A DNA stretch of 64,000 nt from an uncultured Chloroflexota bacterium (GTDB taxonomy: Bacteria > Chloroflexota > Anaerolineae > Anaerolineales > Anaerolineaceae): contig CADACE010000002.1 of the NCBI GenBank assembly GCA_902786265.1, forward strand, positions 62,001 to 126,000, written 5' to 3'. A program made the position numbers and the translations under genes. Shown here one piece after another: positions 40,988 through 48,779 of the stretch (positions within the stretch are counted from its first letter, which is position 1; each line of letters opens with the position of its first letter). The notes under the pieces were generated by a model that was not told where the DNA came from, searched no databases, and saw only the letters and a list, made by a program, of their open reading frames with translations.

Positions 40988-41350
40988 ATGAAATCAGAAG
41001 ATGAAATTGAATTCAACGGCGAAGGTGTGATCCACGAAGATGTGGTCAAAAGAGCTCTTGCGGTACAGCCTGAAGAAGAACTTCTGGCTGACCTTGCTGA
41101 CCTGTTCAAAAACTTCAGCGATACCACCAGGATCCGCATCCTTTCATTGCTGATATCTGACGAGATGTGTGTCGCGGACATCACCGCCGCGCTGAACGCC
41201 ACCCAATCAGCCGTATCCCACCAGCTGCGGATCCTCAAGCAATCCCGGCTGGTCAAATCCCGCCGCGCGGGAAAAATCGTTTTTTACTCTCTGGCTGATG
41301 ACCATGTCAAAACGATCATCGCCATGGGAATGGAACATATTACAGAATAG
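40988..41350 (+). CDS. ArsR/SmtB-family metal-responsive repressor
   Basis: This 120-residue winged-helix repressor should release DNA on binding Zn, Cd or Pb. The N-terminal part is acidic with a His (GEGVIHEDVVKRAL); the DNA-binding core is LFKNFSDTTRIRILSLLISDEMCVADITAALNATQSAVSHQLRILKQSRLVKSRRAGKIVFYSLADDHVKTII. The alpha-5 end pattern D-DHV...H (SLADDHVKTIIAMGMEH) matches the zinc site of CzrA/SmtB. The ELCV(C)DL cysteine motif of CadC/ArsR is only partly present (DEMCVADI). ATG 40988 has GAGG five bases upstream. It opens the operon with the HMA protein and P-type ATPase. Confidence 0.9.
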   Translation: MKSEDEIEFNGEGVIHEDVVKRALAVQPEEELLADLADLFKNFSDTTRIRILSLLISDEMCVADITAALNATQSAVSHQLRILKQSRLVKSRRAGKIVFYSLADDHVKTIIAMGMEHITE

Positions 41351-41359
41351 GAGTACATC

Positions 41360-41581
41360 ATGAAAAAGGTTTTTAAACTGAAGGATCTGGATTGCGCAAA
41401 CTGCGCGGCAAAAATGGAAAACAACATCAAGAAAATCCCGGGGGTCACCAACGCATCGGTTAATTTCATGATGCAGAAAATGACGATTGAATCCGATACC
41501 GACGATTTCGACGCGCTGATGGACGAAGTTCAAAAGGTCTGCGCCAAAGTGGAACCCGACTGCGAGATCATTCGGAAGTAA
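41360..41581 (+). CDS. Stand-alone heavy-metal-associated (HMA) domain protein
   Basis: The 73-residue protein is a single HMA domain with the metal-binding LDCANCAAKME (CxxC) motif near its N-terminus, the GVTNASVNF strand and a second cysteine pair late in the protein (VCAKVEPDC). It likely passes Zn or Cd to the P-type ATPase encoded next, which has no HMA domain of its own. The late cysteines are unusual and may form an extra metal site. It starts nine bases after the regulator gene. Confidence 0.9.
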   Translation: MKKVFKLKDLDCANCAAKMENNIKKIPGVTNASVNFMMQKMTIESDTDDFDALMDEVQKVCAKVEPDCEIIRK

Positions 41582-41751
41582 CAGGTTTCAGGTTTCAGGG
41601 GCCAGGTTTCAGGTGCCAGGTGCCAGGTTTCAGGTACCACGTTTACAGGGGCCAGGTGCCCGCCAACCGCCAAACACTGATCACCGCCCACCAACCACTG
41701 ATCACTGAGCACTGACCACCGATCACTGACCACCTGTCACTAACCACCAGC
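41582..41751. repeat. Array of 24 seven-base repeats between the HMA and ATPase genes
   Basis: Starting at the base after the HMA stop codon, the sequence can be cut into consecutive 7-mers almost all beginning with CA: first CAGGTTT, CAGGGGC and CAGGTGC types (41582-41659), then two CCGCCAA units, then CACTGAT, CACTGAC, CACCGAT and CACTAAC types (675 to 751 of the 41,000s). Only two single-base shifts (an A at 41645 and an A at 41674) interrupt the register. The period of seven is incompatible with coding. The next 7-mer, AACGAGG, contains the ribosome binding site of the ATPase gene. Confidence 0.92.
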
Positions 41752-41763
41752 AACGAGGTAAAT

Positions 41764-43626
41764 ATGAGTAAGAGTCAAAAGCGACGTTTAAGAATGATCA
41801 TTATCAGCGCTGTGCTTTTCGTCCTTGCGCTGGTTTTCCCGTTTGACAAGGTTTTCTCCGGTAAAGCGGCGGAGATCATCCCCGTGATCATTTATCTTGC
41901 TGCATATCTCATTATTGCCCGGGATGTCCTTCTCAAAGCCGCACGCAACATCAAAAACGGACAGGTCTTTGATGAAAACTTTCTGATGGCCATCGCTTCT
42001 CTCGGCGCGATCGCGCTGCAGGATTATAAGGAAGCGGTAGCGGTCATGCTCTTTTATCAGGTCGGGGAATTATTCGAAGATTATGCCGTCGGTAAATCAA
42101 GAGAATCGATCTCTGCCATGATGGACCTGCGCCCCGATATTGCCAATGTAATACGCGGGGAAGATGTTGAGGAAGTCGACCCGGAAGAAGTGGAAGCGGG
42201 CGAAATTATCCTTATCAAACCCGGTGAACGCGTCCCGCTGGACGGCATCGTGATCGAAGGCGAATCGCGTCTGGACACTGTAGCGCTGACCGGGGAATCT
42301 GTCCCGCAAAGCATCGGTCCGGATCAGGATATTTATTCCGGTGCCGTAAACCTGAACGGGCTCCTGAAAGTCCGGGTAACCAAACCTTACGGAGAATCGA
42401 CTGTCGCCCGAATTCTTGAGCTGGTTGAAAACGCTTCTGATAAAAAATCCCGTTCGGAGAATTTCATCACCAAATTCGCCGCGGTTTATACTCCTGTTGT
42501 CGTTATCTGCGCGGTACTTCTGGCAATTGTTCCTCCGCTGGTCTTCAAACAGCCATGGTCGGTCTGGATCAACCGCGCGCTGATTTTCCTGGTCGTCTCC
42601 TGCCCGTGTGCGCTGGTCATTTCCGTACCGCTCAGTTTCTTCGGCGGCATCGGAGGCGCTTCCCGGAAGGGGATCCTGGTCAAAGGCAGCAACTATCTTG
42701 AAGCACTGGCAAATGTCAAAACCATTGTATTTGACAAAACCGGAACGCTGACCAACGGTACATTCACCGTCACTGCCGTCCATCCGGATCTGATTTCCGA
42801 AGCGGAGCTGCTCGAATATGCCGCATTCGCGGAAGCCTTCAGTTCTCACCCGATTGCGCAATCCATCAAGAACGCCTACGCGAAAGAAATCGACCTCAGC
42901 CGCATCACAGCCAATGAAGAAATTTCCGGTCATGGCGTCGCTTCAACTGTAGATGGGAAACATGTTCTTGCCGGCAATACAAAATTAATGGAAAGCCGCG
43001 CCATCCATTCTCACGAATGCCATATGCACGGGACGATCATCCACGTCGCTGTTGACAGCCTCTACGCCGGCCATATCGTGATTTCCGACACCATCAAACC
43101 GGACTCTGCTGAAGCAATCAGCGGACTGAAAGCTAATGGGATCCGCCGGACCGTGATGCTCACCGGAGACAAACAGGCAGTCGCTTCTGAAGTTGCGGAA
43201 CAACTCAGGCTCGACGAATGCTATGCGGAACTGCTGCCGCAGAATAAAGTTGAAATTGTGGAAAAATTAATTTCTGAATGCAGCGGAAATGAGAAACTGG
43301 CTTTTGTCGGCGATGGCATCAACGACGCGCCGGTACTCACCCGCGCAGATGTCGGAATTGCCATGGGTGCGATGGGATCCGATGCCGCGATCGAAGCAGC
43401 AGATATTGTCCTGATGAATGACAAACCTTCCGATATCGTCAAAGCGCTTGCCATTGCCAACAAAACACTCCGCATCGTCCGGGAAAACATCATTTTTGCC
43501 ATCGGTGTCAAGCTGCTGGTCCTTGCATTGGCTGCCCTTGGCCAGGCTTCCATGTGGATGGCAGTTTTCGCTGATGTAGGCGTGGCTTTTCTCGCGATCC
43601 TCAACGCGATGCGATGCCTGCGCTGA
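41764..43626 (+). CDS. Zn/Cd/Pb-type P1B ATPase lacking an HMA domain
   Basis: This 620-residue pump should export Zn(II), Cd(II) or Pb(II). It has eight predicted membrane helices, the actuator motif ALTGESVP, the metal-binding SCPCALVIS in helix 6, the phosphorylation site FDKTGTLTNG, the SSHPIAQSI motif and the hinge VGDGINDAPVL. The C-terminal helix carries DVGVAFLAILNAMRCL, in line with the P1B-2 (ZntA/CadA) aspartate. The usual N-terminal HMA domain is replaced by the separate protein upstream. GAGG lies six bases before the start at the end of the heptamer array. A terminator follows. Confidence 0.92.
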   Translation: MSKSQKRRLRMIIISAVLFVLALVFPFDKVFSGKAAEIIPVIIYLAAYLIIARDVLLKAARNIKNGQVFDENFLMAIASLGAIALQDYKEAVAVMLFYQVGELFEDYAVGKSRESISAMMDLRPDIANVIRGEDVEEVDPEEVEAGEIILIKPGERVPLDGIVIEGESRLDTVALTGESVPQSIGPDQDIYSGAVNLNGLLKVRVTKPYGESTVARILELVENASDKKSRSENFITKFAAVYTPVVVICAVLLAIVPPLVFKQPWSVWINRALIFLVVSCPCALVISVPLSFFGGIGGASRKGILVKGSNYLEALANVKTIVFDKTGTLTNGTFTVTAVHPDLISEAELLEYAAFAEAFSSHPIAQSIKNAYAKEIDLSRITANEEISGHGVASTVDGKHVLAGNTKLMESRAIHSHECHMHGTIIHVAVDSLYAGHIVISDTIKPDSAEAISGLKANGIRRTVMLTGDKQAVASEVAEQLRLDECYAELLPQNKVEIVEKLISECSGNEKLAFVGDGINDAPVLTRADVGIAMGAMGSDAAIEAADIVLMNDKPSDIVKALAIANKTLRIVRENIIFAIGVKLLVLALAALGQASMWMAVFADVGVAFLAILNAMRCLR

Positions 43627-43650
43627 CATGATCATCACCTGAAAATCATG

Positions 43651-43688
43651 AAAAGACAAAAGACGCTCTCACAGCTTTTGTCTTTTTT
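43651..43688 (+). terminator. Terminator of the metal operon
   Basis: AAAGACAAAAG and CTTTTGTCTTT are perfect 11-base arms with a 12-base loop, followed by a run of Ts. Confidence 0.88.
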
Positions 43689-43760
43689 TTATTTTTCACA
43701 GGAACTTTTTCCTCCCGATGCCGTATTACAATCATAAAGAATAATTAGGAGGAGAATATT

Positions 43761-44498
43761 ATGAAAATAAAATACATCCTGTTATTACTGGCTTTGACAG
43801 GGCTGTTCATTTCAGTATCCGCTGCAGGTGCTGATGGAAATGTACCGTCATGGAACACACACAACCAGCAGACTTATCCGATTCCGCAGCTGTATCCGAT
43901 CGGGCCGAATCAACCACAGAATCAACCACAGAATCAGCCGCAGAATCAGCCGCAGAATTGGTTTCCTAACCCTCCTCAGCAGGATCCTAAGCGTCCGCCT
44001 GAACAAAACCCACGGCCGTTTCCGTATCCGGGCCCGTATTATGATCCATGGTCAGATCTATATTTCTATCCGATTGAGGATGAAACGCAGCAGCCATGTT
44101 ATCCGTATTATCCGTACCAGCCAAATACCCCATATCAGCCATACAACCCGTATCCGCCGTATGATCCGTATCCGCCGTATGACCCTGGAAACAGAAATTC
44201 GAATGTTCAGGTCAGCAAACATTGGAATAGCAATGGTTCTATTGATCTGACATGGACGATCACCAATATTACGAATGAGTTTTGGGACAGGAAAAATATT
44301 GATATCAAATGCACATCCGGATGCCATCTGCTGACCAGACCGGAACGGACATTATGGGACCTTCCATACAGCGTAAACCGCGGCGGACAGCTCAGCTTCA
44401 CTGTCAATATCTGGCGTCCGATGTACGGAGAAACGATGTCGTTTGCTATCATCGCCGGATCAAAGACACTGTACACATTCAACGTAAATCCAAATTAA
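43761..44498 (+). CDS. Secreted Pro/Gln/Tyr-rich surface protein with Ig-like C-terminal domain
   Basis: The 245-residue product has a signal peptide (residues 1-24), then a region of QPQN tetrapeptides (about 50-70) and PYPPYDPYPPYDP-type repeats (up to about 148), and a C-terminal domain of about 95 residues. The latter (VSKHWNSNGSIDLTWTITNITNEFWDRKNIDIKC ... GGQLSFTVNIWRP) looks like the NBR1-type Ig-like fold often found in secreted Anaerolineae proteins. The two cysteines in IKCTSGC may pair. AGGAGGAG lies nine bases before the ATG. Function unknown; probably wall-associated. Confidence 0.7.
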   Translation: MKIKYILLLLALTGLFISVSAAGADGNVPSWNTHNQQTYPIPQLYPIGPNQPQNQPQNQPQNQPQNWFPNPPQQDPKRPPEQNPRPFPYPGPYYDPWSDLYFYPIEDETQQPCYPYYPYQPNTPYQPYNPYPPYDPYPPYDPGNRNSNVQVSKHWNSNGSIDLTWTITNITNEFWDRKNIDIKCTSGCHLLTRPERTLWDLPYSVNRGGQLSFTVNIWRPMYGETMSFAIIAGSKTLYTFNVNPN

Positions 44499-44525
44499 TT
44501 AAGGATCTAATAATCCTCCTTTATC

Positions 44526-44563
44526 GTGGGACAGAAAAACGTGTTTTCCTGTCCCATTTTTTA
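44526..44563 (+). terminator. Terminator after the surface protein gene
   Basis: TGGGACAG pairs with CTGTCCCA, with further AAAA-TTTT pairing inside, and is followed by TTTTTT. Confidence 0.85.
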
Positions 44564-44671
44564 TTGTTCTATTATTTCCTCGGGCTCTACCACAATTTTT
44601 TAAAAAGTCAAGGGACAACATTGCCGGTTTTCTTTTTGAAAAATCAGGTATAGAATCCAGATTAACAAGTA

Positions 44672-44757
44672 AAAAGTGAGAAGCGAGAAGTTCTCAGGCT
44701 CAGCAGGATTCAGTAAAGCTTAACTTCACTCTTCACTCTTTACTCTTCAAACTGAAG
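44672..44757. repeat. Two short period-7 repeat blocks before the 44776 gene
   Basis: The first block (about 44672-44694) reads AGTGAGA AGCGAGA AGTTCTC. The second (44723-44757) reads ACTTCAC TCTTCAC TCTTTAC TCTTCAA ACTGAAG. Both have a period of seven bases and the second ends directly before the strong AAAGGAGGTG ribosome binding site. The two blocks are roughly complementary in base content and could pair. Confidence 0.65.
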
Positions 44758-44775
44758 GAAAGGAGGTGCGGCAAA

Positions 44776-46140
44776 ATGAACAACGAGCAAAACAGTCTGA
44801 ACGATCTGATGCTTCAGGATGCTTTGTCAGACCTGCAGGCGGGATGCGTAAACGCTGCAGACAAACAGATTTTGTCGTATTCTCCTCTGCCTGATGCTGT
44901 CATTGATCCTTACTTATCACAGCAAGTTGAATCGAATGCCGTAATGGACCTTACATACAATTCCCTTGTCGCCTGGATCGGGGAAGCAAAGAAGGCAAGT
45001 TATTTCACCAAACATTTCGTCACTTTGAGTAAAATGATCAACAACGGCGTTGCAACCATGGCACGCGGTCTGGTGACACTGCATTTGAATGGTGAAGATC
45101 TGAGCCGGGCACCAATGTCGATCGATGACCTGATCAGTGTCGGTTCTTATCAATTCCGGAAAAGCTATCTTGGAGTAATTCAAACATCTTCCCGAAACCC
45201 GGAAATCGGAGAACGTCTGCTGCTGAACCAGCTGAGCTGGACTACCACACTGCTGCGCCTTTATAAAACAAAAGATAAACTGGCAGAGAAACCGGCTATC
45301 AAAAACCATAAACCGGAATCAGCATCCATTGAAAGGCATGATGATATCAACGGCAAACAAGCAGAAATTTCTGATCAGATGACTGTTGATGAACCTCTGC
45401 TGAGCATGGGAAATGCACGCGCGATATCTGAACCACAGGCTTTGTCTGAACCCGGTGCTTTCTCTGCTGTCCGCAGCTACAGCGGATTCAGTGCGAAAGA
45501 GGACCGGAAATCAGGCACCGGCAAAAACCAGCTTCAAAAAAACACAGCCAGCCGCCCGGAGATCTCATTTACAAGCGAAATTCCGAAAGAATGGAATGAA
45601 CATGAAATTTCAATGTTCAATGAAACCAAAAAACTGCCGGACGGCAATAAAGAACCGGCAGATGATTTATCCGGAAACGGAAGTTCCCTTTCCGCAGAAG
45701 CAAAAGATGATACTGTTTTAGGGATGAATAAGATCACCAAAGAAATAAATATAGACCAGAAGAATGGATCCGAAACCAAAAACGAAAAACCGGAGACAGA
45801 TCCTGAAAACAAAGAAAAAACAGCTTCTGCGCCAAACCCGGATGAAGAAAACCGGAAGACCCGCACATTAAATCTATACGAAAACATCAACGATCCTTCC
45901 GATGACAGATTGCATGTTCCGCCGCAGGAAATTCCGATACTTGATGCAGAACATCCACCGCGATATTTTCGAATTCTGTATGACGCTTTATGCCGGAACG
46001 GAGGTTCGGAAGACGGAACACTCGTTTTTACAAATGAAGAAATTGAGCAGCTTCTTGCGGATCCGGCATTCTGTTATTATGAAAAAGACACAGCCGACGC
46101 GATGAGAAAGCTTTTCGATTCAGAGAAAAATACGGAATAA
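44776..46140 (+). CDS. Protein of unknown function with helical N-terminus and long charged linker
   Basis: The 454-residue protein has a helical N-terminal domain of about 170 residues (MLQDALSDLQAGCVNAADKQ ... LVAWIGEAKKASYF ... RLLLNQLSWTTTLLRLYKTKDKL), a low-complexity, Lys/Glu/Ser/Asn-rich middle (about 175-375) and a compact acidic end (IPILDAEHPPRYFRILYDALCRNGGSEDG ... ADAMRKLFDSEK). No signal peptide or membrane segment is present. I do not recognise any domain. The ribosome binding site AAAGGAGGTG is nearly a perfect anti-SD match, which predicts strong translation. Low-complexity composition suggests an intrinsically disordered linker between two folded ends. Confidence 0.6.
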   Translation: MNNEQNSLNDLMLQDALSDLQAGCVNAADKQILSYSPLPDAVIDPYLSQQVESNAVMDLTYNSLVAWIGEAKKASYFTKHFVTLSKMINNGVATMARGLVTLHLNGEDLSRAPMSIDDLISVGSYQFRKSYLGVIQTSSRNPEIGERLLLNQLSWTTTLLRLYKTKDKLAEKPAIKNHKPESASIERHDDINGKQAEISDQMTVDEPLLSMGNARAISEPQALSEPGAFSAVRSYSGFSAKEDRKSGTGKNQLQKNTASRPEISFTSEIPKEWNEHEISMFNETKKLPDGNKEPADDLSGNGSSLSAEAKDDTVLGMNKITKEINIDQKNGSETKNEKPETDPENKEKTASAPNPDEENRKTRTLNLYENINDPSDDRLHVPPQEIPILDAEHPPRYFRILYDALCRNGGSEDGTLVFTNEEIEQLLADPAFCYYEKDTADAMRKLFDSEKNTE

Positions 46141-46155
46141 AACACGCCTCATGAA

Positions 46156-46215
46156 AAAAGGACAGCAGCGCATATTACCGAAGCAATACGCGGCTGTTCC
46201 TGTTTTCTGTTTTAA
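46156..46215 (+). terminator. Terminator-like hairpin after the 44776 gene
   Basis: GGACAGCAGCGCATATT pairs imperfectly with AATACGCGGCTGTTCC, and TGTTTTCTGTTTT follows. The stem lies 20 bases past the stop codon. Confidence 0.6.
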
Positions 46216-46280
46216 GAGAATACAAAAATTAATGTCGTTTTCAAGTATAATAAAATATGTATTTTTTCGGGGAGGAAAAA

Positions 46281-47660
46281 ATGAAAAGACTATCCGGGTA
46301 CCTTGCCGCACTGTTATCTGTTTTTTTGCTGTTTCAGACATGCATGGCAGAAAATCTGACTTTTGAAAACTTTACCTATACGATCCTTGCAGACGGAAAC
46401 ATTGAAATTGTCCGCTATACCGGAGATGAGGAATATCTGATTATCCCTGAACAAATTGAGGACCGCCCGGTGATCTCGATCGGAGTCAGCGCTTTTTCCC
46501 ACAATGAGCAGCTGAAACAGGTGAGAGTCCCGGAGACCGTTACAGCACTTGGAAATTACGCGTTTGCCGAATGTACGAATATCCAGGCTGTTCTTTTGCC
46601 GGAAAGTCTGGTTACTCTCGGTGATCTGGTATTCCAGGGAGATGTAAAACTGGAAAGTATCACCCTGCCAAAAAGAATTGCCGCCATCGGGATAAATCCC
46701 TTCGATCGCTGTGATCTGCTTTCGGAGATCACTTTTTCCGATAACAATCCATATTATTCCTCTGATGACGGGATCCTCTTTGACCGCAGAAATACGAAAT
46801 TGATCGCATATCCGTCAGGAAAAACCGGCAGCGAATACACGATTCCCGAATGGATCACCGAAATTGACTATGCAGCTTTTTCTGAAAATAAATATTTGAA
46901 AGAAATCACTCTGTCTGATGCGCTGATGACGATCAACGGAAATCCATTCTGCGGCTGTCTCGGATTGACAGACATCCATGTATCTATTTTCAACCGCATA
47001 TTTGAAATGCATTCAGGGGCTTTATACAACACACATGAGCGGGAACTGATTGCCTATTTATGGGGGACTGATACGGAATCCTTTACGGTACAATCAGGGA
47101 TCACATCCATCGGTCAGGAAGCTTTTTACAAGCACCCGGAATTGAAAGAGATCAAATTACCCGGGACACTGACAAAGGTCGGAGATGCAGCTTTTGCCGA
47201 ATGCGGTCTGACTTCGATCAAATTGCCTGAAGGAGTCATTTCGCTCGGAAACAACACTTTTATCGGGAGTACTGACCTGAAAAAAGTTATCCTGCCTTCA
47301 AGCCTGACATGGATCGGCAGATATGCTTTTTCCGAATGTACCGCATTGGAATCAATTTCTTTACCAAAAGCTTTGGATTCAATCGGTGAAGGCGCTTTTT
47401 ACCATTGCACATCACTGAAAGAGTTGAAACTGCCGGAAAATCTCCGCAGTATCGGTGAATTCGCTTTTCTGGAATGTTCCTCTCTTACATCCGTCGAATT
47501 TCCGGACCATCTGTATTCCATCGGACGGGGAGCATTTTACGGAATCGAAAATCTTACTGCAATTGTCTCCCCCGGATCACTCGCGGAAAAATGGGCAATT
47601 CAGTCTGATGTTAAATATACGCTGAAAAATGTCACTTATCTCAACGATCAGTTTATATAA
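46281..47660 (+). CDS. Secreted BspA-type leucine-rich repeat protein
   Basis: The 459-residue product has a signal peptide (MKRLSGYLAALLSVFLLFQTCMAEN) and a solenoid of BspA/LRR_5 repeats of about 23 residues, such as LKQVRVPETVTALGNYAFAECTNIQAVLLPE and LKKVILPSSLTWIGRYAFSECTALESISLPK. About 12 units can be counted, interrupted around residues 160-190 and 230-260 by longer insertions (SDDGILFDRRNTKLIAYPSG and HSGALYNTHERELIAYLWG), a pattern also common in the family. BspA-like proteins bind host or bacterial surface ligands. ATG 46281 follows GGGGAGG by six bases and gives the complete signal peptide. Confidence 0.87.
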   Translation: MKRLSGYLAALLSVFLLFQTCMAENLTFENFTYTILADGNIEIVRYTGDEEYLIIPEQIEDRPVISIGVSAFSHNEQLKQVRVPETVTALGNYAFAECTNIQAVLLPESLVTLGDLVFQGDVKLESITLPKRIAAIGINPFDRCDLLSEITFSDNNPYYSSDDGILFDRRNTKLIAYPSGKTGSEYTIPEWITEIDYAAFSENKYLKEITLSDALMTINGNPFCGCLGLTDIHVSIFNRIFEMHSGALYNTHERELIAYLWGTDTESFTVQSGITSIGQEAFYKHPELKEIKLPGTLTKVGDAAFAECGLTSIKLPEGVISLGNNTFIGSTDLKKVILPSSLTWIGRYAFSECTALESISLPKALDSIGEGAFYHCTSLKELKLPENLRSIGEFAFLECSSLTSVEFPDHLYSIGRGAFYGIENLTAIVSPGSLAEKWAIQSDVKYTLKNVTYLNDQFI

Positions 47661-47717
47661 CATTATATAAACCTTATTCAGAGATAAGAAAGGCTGTGAT
47701 AAAATAGTTTTGAGTCA

Positions 47718-47769
47718 ATGGGGCGCTTATGCTGATACAAGTCTCTGCGAAAGGAATACGTCCCCATTT
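47718..47769 (+). promoter_or_regulatory. Leader hairpin before the nucleotidyltransferase gene
   Basis: ATGGGGCG and CGTCCCCAT pair across about 35 bases; the 3' arm ends a few bases before the GGAGGAG ribosome binding site of the gene starting at 47787. The structure could limit ribosome access. No known riboswitch consensus was recognised. Confidence 0.35.
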
Positions 47770-47786
47770 TGTCCGGAGGAGAAACA

Positions 47787-48695
47787 TTGGATAAACCTGT
47801 ATTGATTATTATGGCTGCCGGGATGGGCAGCCGTTATGGCGGATTGAAACAGATGGATCCCATTGATGAATATGGGCACCTGCTGATGGACTATTCGGTA
47901 TTTGACGCGAAACGCGCGGGTTTTGAGAGAGTTATTATTGTCATTAAGCCCGAAAATGAAACTTTATTTGAGGAAAAAATCGGCAGCCGGCTGCGAAAAT
48001 ATATATCTGTTGACTACGCTCATCAGGTTCTTGAAAATCTGCCGAAGGGATTCAGCGTACCGGAAGGCCGGACAAAGCCCTGGGGGACTGCTCACGCGGT
48101 ACTCTCCGCAAAAGATCTGGTTCATGGACCATTTTGCGTTATCAATGCGGACGACTATTACGGGGAGCATCCTTTCCGCAGCGTCTATGAATTTCTCACA
48201 AATGACAAAGATCCGGCACACCATGTCATGTCCGGTTTCCGCATAGAAAACACGCTGACAGAAAATGGTTATGTCTCGCGAGGAGTCTGTTCCACAGATG
48301 AAGCGAATCACCTTACCGGTGTCAAAGAGTGTCTGCATATCGTTCCCGCTGAGGGCGGAGCGATCTATACAGAAGGAGAAACAAAGCAGTTTCTGCCCAA
48401 TGGGACCATTGTTTCCATGAATTTCTGGGGCTTCCAGTTTTCCATGATGAAAGAGATCGAAGAACGTTTCAGCGGATATCTGAGGGAAAACCTTCCGGTT
48501 AATCCCCTGAAATGTGAATATTTTCTTCCGATCATTCCCAACGCGCTCATCAGTGAAAACAAAGCAAGCATAACCGTACTGCCGACCGATGAACGCTGGT
48601 ACGGTGTGACTTATCATGAAGATAAAGATTCAGTTGTCGCGGCACTAAAAGCCATGCGGGAAAACGGGAAATACCCGCTGACGTTATGGGAATAA
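47787..48695 (+). CDS. Sugar nucleotidyltransferase-like protein
   Basis: The 302-residue protein has the nucleotidyltransferase fold used by sugar-1-phosphate uridylyl/guanylyltransferases. It begins LDKPVLIIMAAGMGSRYGGLKQMDPID, where G-M-G-S-R is the nucleotide-binding signature and K the catalytic lysine; GTAHAVLSAKDLVHGPFCVINADDYYG contains the metal-binding D-D pair. The product length and spacing fit a NTP_transferase protein without C-terminal acyltransferase domain. I chose the TTG start at 47787 because GGAGGAG lies five bases upstream. galE follows after 84 bases, so UDP-sugar supply for surface polysaccharide is a likely theme. Confidence 0.8.
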   Translation: MDKPVLIIMAAGMGSRYGGLKQMDPIDEYGHLLMDYSVFDAKRAGFERVIIVIKPENETLFEEKIGSRLRKYISVDYAHQVLENLPKGFSVPEGRTKPWGTAHAVLSAKDLVHGPFCVINADDYYGEHPFRSVYEFLTNDKDPAHHVMSGFRIENTLTENGYVSRGVCSTDEANHLTGVKECLHIVPAEGGAIYTEGETKQFLPNGTIVSMNFWGFQFSMMKEIEERFSGYLRENLPVNPLKCEYFLPIIPNALISENKASITVLPTDERWYGVTYHEDKDSVVAALKAMRENGKYPLTLWE

Positions 48696-48739
48696 GATGT
48701 AAGCAGTATAAGATCAGCAATCAGAACGATGATGCTTAT

Positions 48740-48768
48740 AACTGAGAACTAATGACTAACAGATAATT
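48740..48768. repeat. Short period-7 repeat before galE
   Basis: ACTGAGA ACTAATG ACTAACA GATAATT can be read as degenerate seven-base units that end just before CAGGAGG, the galE ribosome binding site. A similar short run, AGTAAAA AGCAAGA AAGAGCG, follows the galE stop codon at 49796-49816. Confidence 0.45.
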
Positions 48769-48779
48769 CAGGAGGATTT

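Noticed and set aside
41582..41751. Heptamer array as a coding low-complexity peptide or CRISPR
   Set aside because: A seven-base period changes frame at every unit, stop codons occur in the frames, and there are no spacers.
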